From Elmis aenea (lineage: Eukaryota > Arthropoda > Insecta > Coleoptera > Elmidae), in contig OX393579.1 in the NCBI GenBank assembly GCA_947652605.1, forward strand, positions 2,046,001 to 2,110,000: 64,000 nucleotides of DNA, read 5' to 3'. Made by a program: the position numbers and the translations under genes. Within the stretch, counting starts at the first letter, position 1. Every line of letters begins with the position of its first letter. The notes beneath the pieces were generated by a model. The model ran no database searches. It was given only the letters and a program-made list of their open reading frames with translations, and was not told where the DNA came from. Positions 12,891 to 23,580 of the stretch are shown in pieces.

Positions 12891-13166
12891 CAGTAGTTCC
12901 CAACCTGTGGGGCGCGCCCCCCTAGGGGGGCGCGAGGCTATTGCTAGGGGGGCGCGCAGCTGTTACCAAAATATAATTTTTTAATACAAACAAACAAAAC
13001 GAACTTTGTTTATACAGAATATGGTGTATTGTTTTGTAGTCCATTAAATAATTCTTATTTATCAGAACCGTATTTATGAAAATAGATTGTAACAAAAAGT
13101 GAGGGGGGCGCTAAAATTTTTTTTCGAAAAAGGGGGGCGTAGGTACAAAAAGGTTGGAAACCACTG
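12891..13166. mobile_element. hAT-type MITE, 276 bp, with 8-bp target duplication
   Basis: The left end CAGTAGTTCCCAACCT and the reverse complement of the right end CAGTGGTTTCCAACCT match at 14 of 16 positions and fit the hAT terminus CAGNGGTTCCCAACC. TATTAACC flanks both sides perfectly (12,883-12,890 and 13,167-13,174), the 8-bp duplication hAT transposases make. The interior has GC-rich GGGGGGCGCG blocks near both ends around an AT-rich middle and no transposase frame. It lies between the divergent MANBAL and DNAJC16 genes. Confidence 0.92.
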
Positions 13167-13174
13167 TATTAACC

Positions 13175-13668
13175 TATCTACTTGACTGCAACTTCTATTT
13201 AAAAAATTTACATCATATACATAATTTAAAAAATTTAAAGTGCAAAAATTTAGCATTGAAACCTGTTAAAAATTGGAGTGTGTGAAATCAGCAGCAGTTT
13301 TAATTTTTACCCAATTAAAAAAAGTTCATAAACATTAGAACTTTGCTCTAAAGAAATTGAAAAAAAAAGATTATTTTACAAAGATTAACGACCAAAAAAT
13401 TACCTATCGACAAAACTACTAGCAATAAATTTTAAAAAGCGTTTTACCAAATTTTATTTTTATTGACCCCTTTATGGTACGCCACTGCACCAGTTTGAAA
13501 ATTTTATTTACAGTGTAGAACAATTTTGACAATTTCTACCAACTATTAACTTAAAATAAATTCGACAGTAGACAGCGATGCCTGGGCATGATCAATATTT
13601 TTAAATGGAGAACAAATTTATCCTTTAAGTAGTTTTGTAGCTGTGTGTTTGTTGTTGCATGTGTATAA
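13175..13668. other. DNAJC16 upstream region
   Basis: AT-rich non-coding sequence between the hAT element and the DNAJC16 start. It presumably contains the DNAJC16 promoter and 5' UTR; no clear TATA/initiator pair is seen. Confidence 0.4.
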
Positions 13669-16600
13669 ATGACAATGAAATGGACAGTCCAATTTTGGCT
13701 GTTCTTTATATGCACTGTCTGTATTCTCTACAAGTGTTATGCACATTTGCAAAATCCGTATGAAACACTGGGTGTTAAAAAGGCTGCAACATCTCAAGAA
13801 ATTCGCAGGGCTTATAAACAATTAGCAAAAGAATGGTAAGAGTTATTATATTTGAAGCCCGCCCTAGAAATTGTAATTCGATTAATGCTTCATTACAGGC
13901 ATCCTGATAAAACTAACGATCCCGAAGCGCAAAACAGATTTGTTGAAATAAAACAAGCATACGAACTTTTATCAGATCCTGATAGACGTAAGAAATACGA
14001 TAAACATGGAATTACAGAAGATATCCCATATCAAAAGCAAGATTATTCCCGTTTTCATACAAATCCTTTTGAGGATTTGTTTAATCATCCGCATTTCAAT
14101 TTTCAAGAGAACGATATCACATTTCTCCATAGATTGTCGATAACAACAAGGTACGCTGCTCAGTATATATCAGACAATTTGGGTTTACATTGATTTACTT
14201 TCAGACAATACGACAAAATAATCGTTCCAAAAAGTGCACGAATACCGTATTTAATTTTCTTTTACACAGATTGGTGCTTCCCCTGTTTGCAGATAGCTCC
14301 GTATTGCCGTAAATTGATAGATTATCTCGAACCACTGAACGTTGAGTTTGTTACGGTCCATTCTGGTCAAGAGGGTAATTTGGCTAGAAGACTTAACATT
14401 CATTCTTTGCCTTGTCTTGTGATACTTATCGATGGGAATGTTTATGTATATAAGGATAATTTGACCAGCATACAGAAAATCATAGGTAAAACTTCGTGAA
14501 GTTTTGTATAAAGATCATGTGTGCATTGTAGGTTTATACTTGCAGAGTTTATTCGCGGTAGAATGCCATATAAATTGGTGCCAAAATTACAAGATAATGA
14601 TGTGGATGATTTTTTGAATGGCTGGGAAGATAATCGAGTAAGGGGACTGATTTTTGAACCACGACAAAATGTACGATTACGATATTTAATTGCTGCCTAT
14701 CACTTTAGAGATCGAGTGGTCTTTGGGTAAGACTTTGAAAATTATAATAATTAAATGATTTGTTTAAATGCACATTTCAAAATAATTTCACGTTCACTTA
14801 AAAATAATTTTTAAAGGTTCTTAAAACAAATTTGTTTAAATAAAATTTGTACAAATAGTGTTTTGTTTTAATGTACAGATTTGCTGACAATCCAAAAATA
14901 CGTATGAAGTATCAGATATTAAAAATTATAATAAATAAATGATTTTTTTTAAATGAAAATTTCAAAATTATTTCATGTGTAATTAAAAATTATCTTCAAA
15001 GGTTCTTACAACCAATTAGTTTAAAAAAATTTATGCGAACAGTGTTTTGTTTTAATATACAGATTTGCCGACGATCCAAAAATACGTTCGAAGTATCAGA
15101 TATCACCCGAAATGGATACAGTCTTATTGTTTAATGAAAACACGACAACTCCAATCGCAAGCATTAGTATGAAAGATATTCCAAGTCAAACACTTCATCA
15201 CGTTATTTCTACCAATCAATACTTAGCATTACCACGACTTTCTTCACAGGTACACGCAGATTCTTTGCAATTAAAATACGTACGTTTACTGAATATCGTT
15301 TTTGTAGACCATTTTGGATGCGCTATGTCCGTGCGAGTGGAACAAGCCTAGAAAACGTCTGTGTGTTGTACTCGTGACGGAAGCTTCCAGTGATCATGAT
15401 CCCCATCGTGAATCATTCCGACATTACGCTCAATCGGCACCTTACAGCAACGAGAGAGTTCGTTTCGCGTACATTTATCATGAAAAACAAACAGATTTCG
15501 TTAATTCTTTAATTGCCGGTGAGTTCATTTTATTCCGTTAACTGCGCATTTTTCGTGACGACAAATTAATTTCCACTCTAACTTTAAGATGGAGAAATTC
15601 AGGAACCGATTTTAAGGGTGGTTATAATATGGAGACGCGATACGTCACACGTAAAATATGAATGGTTACCACGCAAGTGGGATACAGAGGAAAATCTGAA
15701 CGATACTGTCGACGTGCTCGAGAACACTATAAGTCGTTTGCTTAGATCATCAGAAGCATTATCGTACGAGGCTTTTGTCAAGGTATGTAAAAATAAACAA
15801 AGGAACGAGCATCCAATAATTGGAACAATTGTTTTAATTATTAAAGCAAGTACAGGGTGTCCCACAAGGTATGCCTTCGCTAATTTTTGCATAAATCGAA
15901 AGGTTGGGACCTAAATAAAACGTTTTTACCGATAATAATTTTGTTCATGTGTCCCTTCATATACAGGGTGTCTTAAATATAGTGAACAGCATGGGGATCT
16001 CGTAAACGGTAAGAGATACAGAGTTGGTTAAATGGGTCAAAATGATCTATGATTCAAGAGCAACTGTTCTATAAAAAAAAAACTCAAAAAAAAATAGTTT
16101 TTGCGCTATTGATAAAAAACAAAACACATCAGGTTTTTAATTTCTGCTTATATCTTGCTTAATTGAAATCACACTCAAAATATTATTCAACATTATCTGG
16201 GCAATCTTTTGCGTAGATTTGAAATTTGTCAACAAATTTTATCTATCTTCATTTGTTTTTGTTTTTTTAACATTAGCCGTATTTAAAATAAGAAAGTTGA
16301 TGTAAATAAAACCAAAACACATGAAGGTAGGCAAAATTTGTTAACAAATTTCAAATCTACGCTAAAAAGTGCTTAAATAATGTCGAATAATATTTTGAGT
16401 GTGATTTTCATTAAGCAAGTTATAAGAAAAATAAATAACCTGATGTGTTTTGTTTTTTATCAATAGCGCAAAAACTATTGATTTTTTTCGAGTTTTTTTT
16501 TTTTTCATAAAACAACAGTTGCTCTTGAATCATAGATCATTTTTACCCATTTAACCAACTCTGTATCTCTTACTGTCTACGAGATCACCATGCTGTTCAC

Positions 16601-17905
16601 CATATTTGGGACACCCTGTATATGAAGGGACACATGAAAAAAATTATCATTGGTAAAAACGTTTTATTTAGGTCCCAACCTTTCGATTTATGCAAAAATT
16701 AGCGAAGGCATACCTTGTGTGTAAATTACATGTTGGTAGTTTTAAATGTAAGAAAAAAAATCAAACCCAATTTTCAGTTAGATGAAAACTCCAAATTTAT
16801 TAAGTGTTTTATTAAAATTTTAATTATTCACAAGTATCATAATTTGTGGGGCCAATCAAATAATTGTTTTTGAAATTTTTCAGGACCTCTTCGATGAACA
16901 CGCAAAAGGTATTTTTGGACGCATTCTTACAAAAGTATTGGTATTTGGTGAATCGATTTACGATGGATGTACAAAGGACCAAATTCTACCTGTGTTGTCT
17001 ATTATAGGAACTTTAATTTTTATAGTTGCCGTTGGTTATTTAATGGCATATTTTGTGTAAGTACCATCGACATTTGCTTATCAATAGGCACTACTAAAAT
17101 TTTTAACTGGATTTTAAAATTCGTTTAAAGGCGTATCGAGGAAGAAAGCATAGAAAAACAGAAAGCGCAAGCCGGAAACAACAATAATACCTCCACTACG
17201 GCTTCCTTCCAGCCGGAACTTCGTCTGCATGAATTACGAGGCGAAACGTACCTAGGACTTGTCCGTTTACTAAAGCCAGGTTGCCGAACTATAATTTTGG
17301 TCTTGGACATGCAGTCACGACAACACCTTATACCGTCATTCCATAAAGCCGTGTGGCCTTACCGAAAGTATGCATTCGTGTGATTTTGTTCGTTACCATA
17401 ATGCGGTATTCGTTAATTAAACGTTTAAACATTTCAGAAATAAAACCTTGATGTTCGCGTTCATGTATATCGAACGAGGGCTTAGTTGGTACAAGGAACT
17501 GCTGCAATTGTCGCTGCCCGAAGAAAGGGACCTCAACATAAACCCTCGTAATTGTGTCGGCACAGTTTTGTCACTCAACGGTCATCGGAAATACTTTTGC
17601 ATGTTCCACGCTAAGCATCCCGAAAAAAAGAAGAGGAAAAAGGTATTATTAAAAATTCCAATGTACCGATCTTCCTGTAAATAACTTAACGCAATTCCTA
17701 GGTGAACGATAAAAAACCGAAAAAAGAGAAAGACTGTGAAGCAGCTGCGTTTATCGGGTTTGACTCTGACAGTACCGAATCGGATGAAGACATTCTCCTC
17801 GAAGGAAATCTAATGGACGGTTTCTCAAACTGGCTAGATCGTTTATTCGAAGGTACTACCCAACGTTATTATATTAATTATTGGCCAGAATTTCCAAACA
17901 AGTAA
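13669..17905 (+). CDS. DNAJC16: DnaJ homologue subfamily C member 16 (ERdj8), ER membrane J protein
   Basis: Eleven exons: 13,669-13,835; 13,899-14,150; 14,205-14,485; 14,546-14,726; 15,063-15,249; 15,308-15,518; 15,589-15,782; 16,884-17,056; 17,131-17,367; 17,438-17,642; 17,702-17,905. All joins are GT-AG and in phase, giving 763 residues; human is about 782. A signal peptide (about 1-25) is followed by a J domain with HPD at 57-59, split by intron 1, then a thioredoxin-like domain with CFPC at 164-167. Further conserved blocks include ALCPCEW and RLCVVLVTEA. One membrane segment lies at about 525-549. The C-terminus keeps LSLNGHRKYFCMF and QRYYINYWPEF. The family is an ER co-chaperone implicated in autophagosome size. 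Intron 4 holds a duplicated exon start and intron 7 a long hairpin. ATG 13,675 is an alternative start. Confidence 0.95.
14738..15104 (+). repeat. tandem duplication inside DNAJC16 intron 4 with decoy exon start
   Basis: Copy 1 (14,738-14,920) and copy 2 (14,921-15,104) align along their length with scattered changes. Each ends in a pyrimidine-poor tract, TACAG acceptor and about 41 nt of exon 5. Copy 2 holds the true exon start (15,063). Copy 1 has acceptor AG at 14,877-14,878 and still encodes GFADNPKIRMKYQI against the genuine GFADDPKIRSKYQI, then runs to a stop about 7 codons later. Confidence 0.85.
15853..16719. mobile_element. long inverted-repeat (foldback/MITE-like) element in DNAJC16 intron 7
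   Basis: The left arm, about 15,863-16,262, is mirrored by the right arm, about 16,308-16,719, around a loop of roughly 45 bp. The outer arm ends read CACAAGGTATGCCTTCGC and its complement. A second pair of CAGGGTGTC motifs sits inside (15,964 and the complement ending at 16,618). A further CAGGGTGTCCC at 15,853 has no mirror on the right, so the outer right end looks lost. There is no coding frame, and I found no clear target duplication. Confidence 0.8.
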
Positions 17906-19783
17906 ACTATAACGTAGTACTTCACCTTAGTTTTTAACGATACCACTATTTATTAAAATCACTTTTTAAAAAAATATTGTAAAAATAATAAACAACTCAT
18001 TTAGCATTATTGATTAGCGTAAATTTCAATTGTGAATCCCTGAGATGTGAACTTAATTATTATTTATAGCGGAATGTGTTGTCTTTATCTAAGGTGGCTG
18101 TTGCAATTGTTTTTTGTATTGATTGTTATAGTCTCTCTTCGTTTGTTGATTAACGTATATTGATATATTGAAATTATATTAAACAATTTGATACACATTT
18201 TAGGTATATTTACACTAAGAAGATTACTATATCAATCTGTTTTATGTACATGAATAACTTAATTAATTTAGTACCAATTTGTAATATATACTGTTGTTAT
18301 TATTAATTGTTTTGTAAATAAATAGGGAAGTTGCACTTGAAAAAATTGTTCCATCTCTAGGGAAACAACTTTTGTCAAGTTGAGGCACGAATACTATTTT
18401 TTTTTGTATTTACATGCAAAAATTGTGACATCTTTTTCAGTTATAAAATAAAGTTCCTAATTACGCAGTTTATGATTTAAATTCTTGCTTTTAAAATAGA
18501 GTATTTATAAGCTAGTAATTTAGAGATTGCAACATAACATTTTGAAAGTATAGTATTTTATGAACAAATAATTTAAGCGTTTCCACTATGTGGAACTCAT
18601 TACACAAGTGCACACTTTGAAACTTTTCTTCACTTTCGATTTGCACTAATCCGATTATCTGACTGCTTATAGCGCAAATCACATTACAAAAATATAGGAA
18701 ATATGACTGTAGTGTAATTCATTATAAACCAACATTTGTTAAATTAGTGCCTCAACACAATTCTCCAAGTGCAAGTATTTGCACATGTTTAGGATAATTT
18801 TTAGTAATATTATACTGTTTATTGTAAGAAGAATCGTTTTTAGAACTTATCCAAGCAGGTTTTTCTGAATATGTACCACTGACTGTTAATATTCGTTAAG
18901 TTTATTACATGACAGCTTGATTCATGTCGAAAAATATTACTTTTTTTCATCTACCTGTATTTAATGAGCTTTTTTTTATGCAGTATTGTAATAATCTAGT
19001 CAGCAAATAAATTGTGTTCAATTGTTAATTTTGTTTGTTTTTGTAACTGATTTGAATGATTACAAAGTTAAAACATTATATTGCACACCAAAAAAAAATT
19101 ATGTGGCAATATAAAAAAAGCAAGTAATTCAAAAAAAAAAGTGAATCAACAGTGATATACAACTGCCAAAAAAAGTTGCAATACTATAGCAATACATTAC
19201 AATATTTCAAATATTGTTGTTTGCCTGAAGAATTTTGATAAATTTTGTCAAATACCAGATGTATTACCTAAAGCAACAAAAACTAAAACTGAAGGATGAT
19301 AACCACTTCATCATTTATAAAAAAAAAAAACAATTTTTAAAGTTTTCATTTAAGGTGTTTGAGAAAACATGGTTTATTAGTTTTTATACCGATGGAACAC
19401 TGAAAGAGAAAACAATGAACCACTTTTTTAACATTTATTTTATTAAAATAATAGCATGACAAGGTATAACAACAATAATTTTATGACTTACAAGGTTAAA
19501 TTATTCAAATGCAGAAATGTTGTAACGGTTAAAATGTTTTAGAGTATATACCATTCTAAAAATAATAAATACACGACTACAACATACTACGATTAACCTG
19601 TAACTATAAAATTAACTGTAATTCCATAACGTAAAAATAAAATATCAAATTGTAGGAGATTTAATTTAAAAATTATATACAAGCCAACACTCTCGATTTA
19701 ACATAATCTGTTTAACAACCTGGAATCATGTAATTCAAAATCACTATGTCTCTATTAAATTCATACTAAGTAATATACTCCAT
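17906..19783. other. 3' flanks of convergent DNAJC16 and MICOS10
   Basis: AT-rich, with poly-A/T runs and no recognisable protein. DNAJC16 polyadenylation candidates AATAAA lie at 17,987 and 18,317. A minus-strand AATAAA (plus-strand TTTATT at 19,434-19,439) may serve MICOS10. The 74-codon frame at 19,235-19,459 is low-complexity. Confidence 0.45.
17987..17992 (+). terminator. candidate DNAJC16 polyadenylation signal
   Basis: AATAAA 82 bases after the stop codon; a second hexamer lies at 18,317-18,322. Confidence 0.35.
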
Positions 19784-20157
19784 TCAACATTTTTTGCCTG
19801 TTGGTTCGCACGGGCCTTTTAATGTTGTATTTATGTCTCTCTCACAATTTGAATATGCCATTCCTATTCCAAAACCTCCTCCTAATATTATGGGCCACCT
19901 TTTTCGTTTAAAAAACAAAAGGGAAAACACAGAACCCAGAACGATTCCACCCCCTAAATAAAATTCAACATGTAATAGGTTATGTACTTATGACATAACA
20001 TGTGAATAATTTGCAAAGCTATTTTGGCGAAATTTTATCTACCCATATATTTCACGAAATGCTGACAATGTTGCTTACCAAACTTAAGAAGTGTATCTGT
20101 TAGACATCTATCCCATTTGCGACCAATTTCGTCCTCTGTAAAAACAGGTGATGCCAT
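19784..20157 (-). CDS. MICOS10: MICOS complex subunit Mic10 (MINOS1)
   Basis: Two minus-strand exons, 20,157-20,079 and 19,953-19,784, joined across a 125-bp GT-AG intron after the first base of a codon, give 82 residues (human 78). The N-terminus contains the family block EIGRKWDRCLTDTLLK. A first hydrophobic hairpin arm (about 24-41, GGGIVLGSVFSLLFF) is followed by the basic turn KRKR (42-45). The second arm carries the glycine ladder GGGFGIG (G51, G53, G55, G57), then MAYSNC. By family knowledge Mic10 oligomerises through these glycines in the inner mitochondrial membrane and bends it at crista junctions. Neither exon is long enough to stand out as an open frame. It converges with DNAJC16 and diverges from the LRR gene. 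Confidence 0.93.
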
Positions 20158-21196
20158 TTTAGAACAGTTTATTCAGTAAATTCTATGTCAGTGTATATTT
20201 TTAAATGTCGTTTACAGTCAATTGTGTATATAAAGTCTTGTAGATTAGGTATGGTCAAAAAAAGTTATGATTTTTAAAGAATTTGACATTTTTTTTGATA
20301 GAACAAATTTCGTCAATTTATTCTACATTTTAACATTTTACCAAGGCCTCCTTGCTGAATTGGCTTTACATTAGCAAACGTCAATTGGCAACCCTGTTTT
20401 AACCTGTCATACTAAACATGTTATAAAAACTAAATGTCAACTCTTCCAAAACAAAAATGTTAATGGTACTTTGGAAGATCTGTACAAAAAAGAGTACAAA
20501 GAATTAATGTTTTTATGAAAAGGAAACAACGATACGCAAATACAGGTACAAATATTTTTTTTTAAAGTACAAAACAGCAAACGAAAATTGCAATTCATTT
20601 AATGTAGCATTAAAAAGAATTAATTTGTCACATTTATTCATTTACTAATAACAAAAAATTTAAAGCATGTCAATCATAGTTTTTGATAAAATTTAATTTT
20701 TCTCATACTTTCCCGACGACTTAACAATCCCATGTTGTTAGTTGAGCTCTACATTAATATTTTTGCACTTCTTAAAAATGTTAAGCAATATAAAAAAATG
20801 TTTAATTAAAAAAATTGAAAATGTGTTTTTGAGACATAAATGTTCTGGTGTATTTTACTTAAACAACAAAGTTACAATGGCTGTTAGAAAAAAATTTGCT
20901 ACTTCGATTATAGATAAAAACTGAAATAAAAAAATGGCTGTCACAGTAACGCAAAATATCTTTCCCTCCGCAATGTTTCTTCGCAATTTAAATAAGCAAT
21001 TTACTGATATTTTTTTAATGATATAATATTCACAATATGTTAATTATGATAAATTGAATGTAATACAGAAAATATTGTGCAACTTTCTGTTAATTTTTTT
21101 TCCCCACAACGTGATAACTTTAAGATCAAGGTTGCTCAGTTTGTTGAAATTATATTTTGTATCATCAGTGATAGTTAAATTTTTAGATGAGCAACA
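20158..21196. other. intergenic region between divergent MICOS10 and LRR genes
   Basis: AT-rich, without a recognisable gene. A less AT-rich patch at about 20,340-20,500 may be the MICOS10 promoter region. Near the LRR gene are GATAA at about 21,112, AAGATCAAG at 21,122-21,130 and two initiator-like TCAGT strings at 21,136-21,140 and 21,165-21,169. Confidence 0.4.
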
Positions 21197-22282
21197 ATGA
21201 CGATAAACTATTTGTTTCTGTTTGTTCTAATCGTTGTAAGTAAATTATTAGTGGAAGGTTGCCAAAAAGACAGTTTTAAAAGCACATCGTTTCGGTATGA
21301 GTCAATAAGCAGTAAAGCTTCTAAAATGATAACACTCACTGGATGCTTAAACCCACTAAAGGTATCAAATGATGTCAAAAATATAGTGGCAAGAAACAAT
21401 AAAATTCCATTTTTGTACAGTGATTCTGTAGCGAGCTTGGAAAATTTACAATTTCTTCAGTTTACTTACTGCGAAGTAATGTATATTAAACCTGGAGCCT
21501 TCGTTGCTCTACCAGCAATGATCGGCATCGCACTCACACACAACAAAATAGAAATAATAGAAACAGGAATATTTACTAAACTTCCAGTGCGCAATATACT
21601 ATTAGATAATAATGACATCGTGTACATTGAACCGGGTGCATTTACAAGCTTACCGAAACTCCAGATCGTAAGTTTAAAAAACAACAAGTTAAAAACAGTT
21701 AACGGTTGGTTTAAAAACGTTACCAACTTGAATACATTGGATCTTAGCAACAATTTAATAGAAGTGTTGTCGAGCAGTGCCTTTAAAAGTTTAAAATCCT
21801 TGGTAAATTTAAAACTTCTGAACAACAGCCTCGTGCACATTCATCAAGATGCATTTCACGGTGTGAACCACATGAAACTGTTAGACTTACGGATGAATAA
21901 ATTAAAAATGTTAAATCCAGGTTTGCTTACGAGTTTAAAAAACAGTTTGGAACATCTCTACCTCACTTACAACAAGCTTACGTACATGCCTAGTGAAGTA
22001 TTCGCCGATTTAAATAAACTATCCGTCATCCATGTCGCATTGAATCCCTGGCAATGCGGTTGTTATTCGAAAATACTCGACACAACATGGAATAAAAACA
22101 TAACTTTACTGCCCTGCGACTGTCCAGCAATAAAAGCAGATGTTCCTATCTGCATAGTTGGAAAATCAAAAACTGTCAGTAGTTGCATCGAAGAACCAGA
22201 TGATGAAATAATTGACGAATATTTTCGGATGATAGAAGAAATACTTACTAAGTGTCCCGATTTAGTAACAAAATTACAATAA
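21197..22282 (+). CDS. secreted leucine-rich-repeat protein, single exon
   Basis: A 361-residue intronless frame with an N-terminal signal peptide (about residues 1-21, LFLFVLIVVSKLL). From about residue 80 to 280 it shows roughly eight 23-25-residue extracellular-type LRRs, with conserved pieces such as IEPGAFTSLPKLQIVSLKNN and LDLSNNLIEVLSSSAF. A C-terminal cap begins NPWQCGC (283-289) with later cysteines at 307, 309, 319, 330 and 353. No membrane anchor or GPI-like tail follows, so it is probably secreted and ligand-binding. Insects have many such LRR proteins and I cannot assign an orthologue. The stop codon lies inside an AATAAA hexamer. It is the last clear gene before the satellite, which begins about 1.3 kb downstream. 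Confidence 0.85.
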   Translation: MTINYLFLFVLIVVSKLLVEGCQKDSFKSTSFRYESISSKASKMITLTGCLNPLKVSNDVKNIVARNNKIPFLYSDSVASLENLQFLQFTYCEVMYIKPGAFVALPAMIGIALTHNKIEIIETGIFTKLPVRNILLDNNDIVYIEPGAFTSLPKLQIVSLKNNKLKTVNGWFKNVTNLNTLDLSNNLIEVLSSSAFKSLKSLVNLKLLNNSLVHIHQDAFHGVNHMKLLDLRMNKLKMLNPGLLTSLKNSLEHLYLTYNKLTYMPSEVFADLNKLSVIHVALNPWQCGCYSKILDTTWNKNITLLPCDCPAIKADVPICIVGKSKTVSSCIEEPDDEIIDEYFRMIEEILTKCPDLVTKLQ

Positions 22283-22283
22283 A
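22278..22283 (+). terminator. AATAAA overlapping the LRR gene stop codon
   Basis: The hexamer spans the TAA stop (last codons ...CAA TAA A). If used, the 3' UTR would be only a couple of dozen bases; later AATAAA copies, such as near 22,535, are alternatives. Confidence 0.3.
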
Positions 22284-23580
22284 AACAGTTTAAATTAAAA
22301 AAGTGTACAAGGTAGTGCAATTTTAATGGTATTATATTATATCTCCCTCATTATTAAAAAAAGAGAAATGGCTAAATTACCGAAAATGGGCAGATTTTCA
22401 AATTTAAAATTTAGAACCACTTACAAAAATGATCTATTTCTTGGTCATTTTGTATTTACTGTATATATTTGTGGATAAAATAATTTTAAAAAATAGAAAA
22501 GTTATGTTTACACAAATTTATTAGTGTATAGAAAATAAAAATATAGAGTAGGCAGTAGACCATAGAAACAATATATTGAACAAATTTACTTTGTTAATAC
22601 CCAATTGTCTATAGTTACACAATTACTATATATTATTATTAGGTACAAATTTATTCAACAAAAGCAGTACAAATATTTTTAATATTAACCAATTTTTTTT
22701 TCACAAACAACATCATTTAATTTTTCATTTTCTTTAAATTTTTAATTTCTTAACCTTATTAAACTACACATTTATTTTTTGTTTACATTTAAAAAAATCA
22801 ACCATTTGTACAATTGAAACCAAAAAAAATAGGACATTTATATGTCAACTACGGTTGCCTACATTTAAAAAAAAAAGAACAAGTTTGGGTAAAAACTTTA
22901 AAACTGGTAGAGAAATTTTTCCATTATTAGATTTTGTTTTAAGAAATAAAGAAAAGTATATAGATTATTTCGATATGCATAATAATAACGTAGATGGAAC
23001 ACATTTTAAAACGACCAAAAACTTAACTTAAAAACTAATAATTTATTCTGAAAAACTATACGCTTTTGGTACTTTAAACATTTCTTAATTTTTAATAATA
23101 AGCGAGATGCCCATGTAATACCAAAAATTTGGACCACCTGCTACATAATCAAGTTTTTTAAGTTTTTATTTGTATAAAAATAAAATGTAACTTTGCCAAT
23201 AAATTTAATTTAGTTGAACCTTTTTAAAATACACAAAACTATAAACTTATAAGTCTATTTAAATGCTTATTTAGTCTTTCCCATATTTGCAGTAAAAACA
23301 GGTAGAATTAAAAAAGTTATTGTAACCCTTTCGCTGCGGCACTTGTTTGAAAAGTTCATGCATTAAATGCGGCGTTTTTCGGGTCTTATGGAGTTTGTGG
23401 GTTACGCTAGCGTATTTATCCGGCTGTCGCATATGGGACACGTAAAATAAATACGGCTTAGTTAATGAATGCTAGTGTATAAAACCACATTTAAAAATCA
23501 TTAAGTGATCGTCATTTAAACTAAAAAATTTTTATATCTAGATTTACCATTTAAAAGTAGAACATGTGGCCACGAAATTT
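22284..23580. other. AT-rich spacer between LRR gene and satellite
   Basis: No gene recognised. Most is AT-rich with homopolymer runs. A distinctly more GC-rich segment at about 23,325-23,460, beginning near ACCCTTTCGCTGCGG, differs from its surroundings and may be an old transposon fragment. Confidence 0.45.

Noticed and set aside
15599..15892. Minus-strand 97-codon frame over DNAJC16 exon 7
   Set aside because: Antisense shadow; the plus strand encodes the conserved DNAJC16 segment with proper splice sites.
20742..20924. 60-codon plus-strand frame upstream of the LRR gene
   Set aside because: TTG start, lysine/leucine-biased AT-rich composition and no recognisable similarity.
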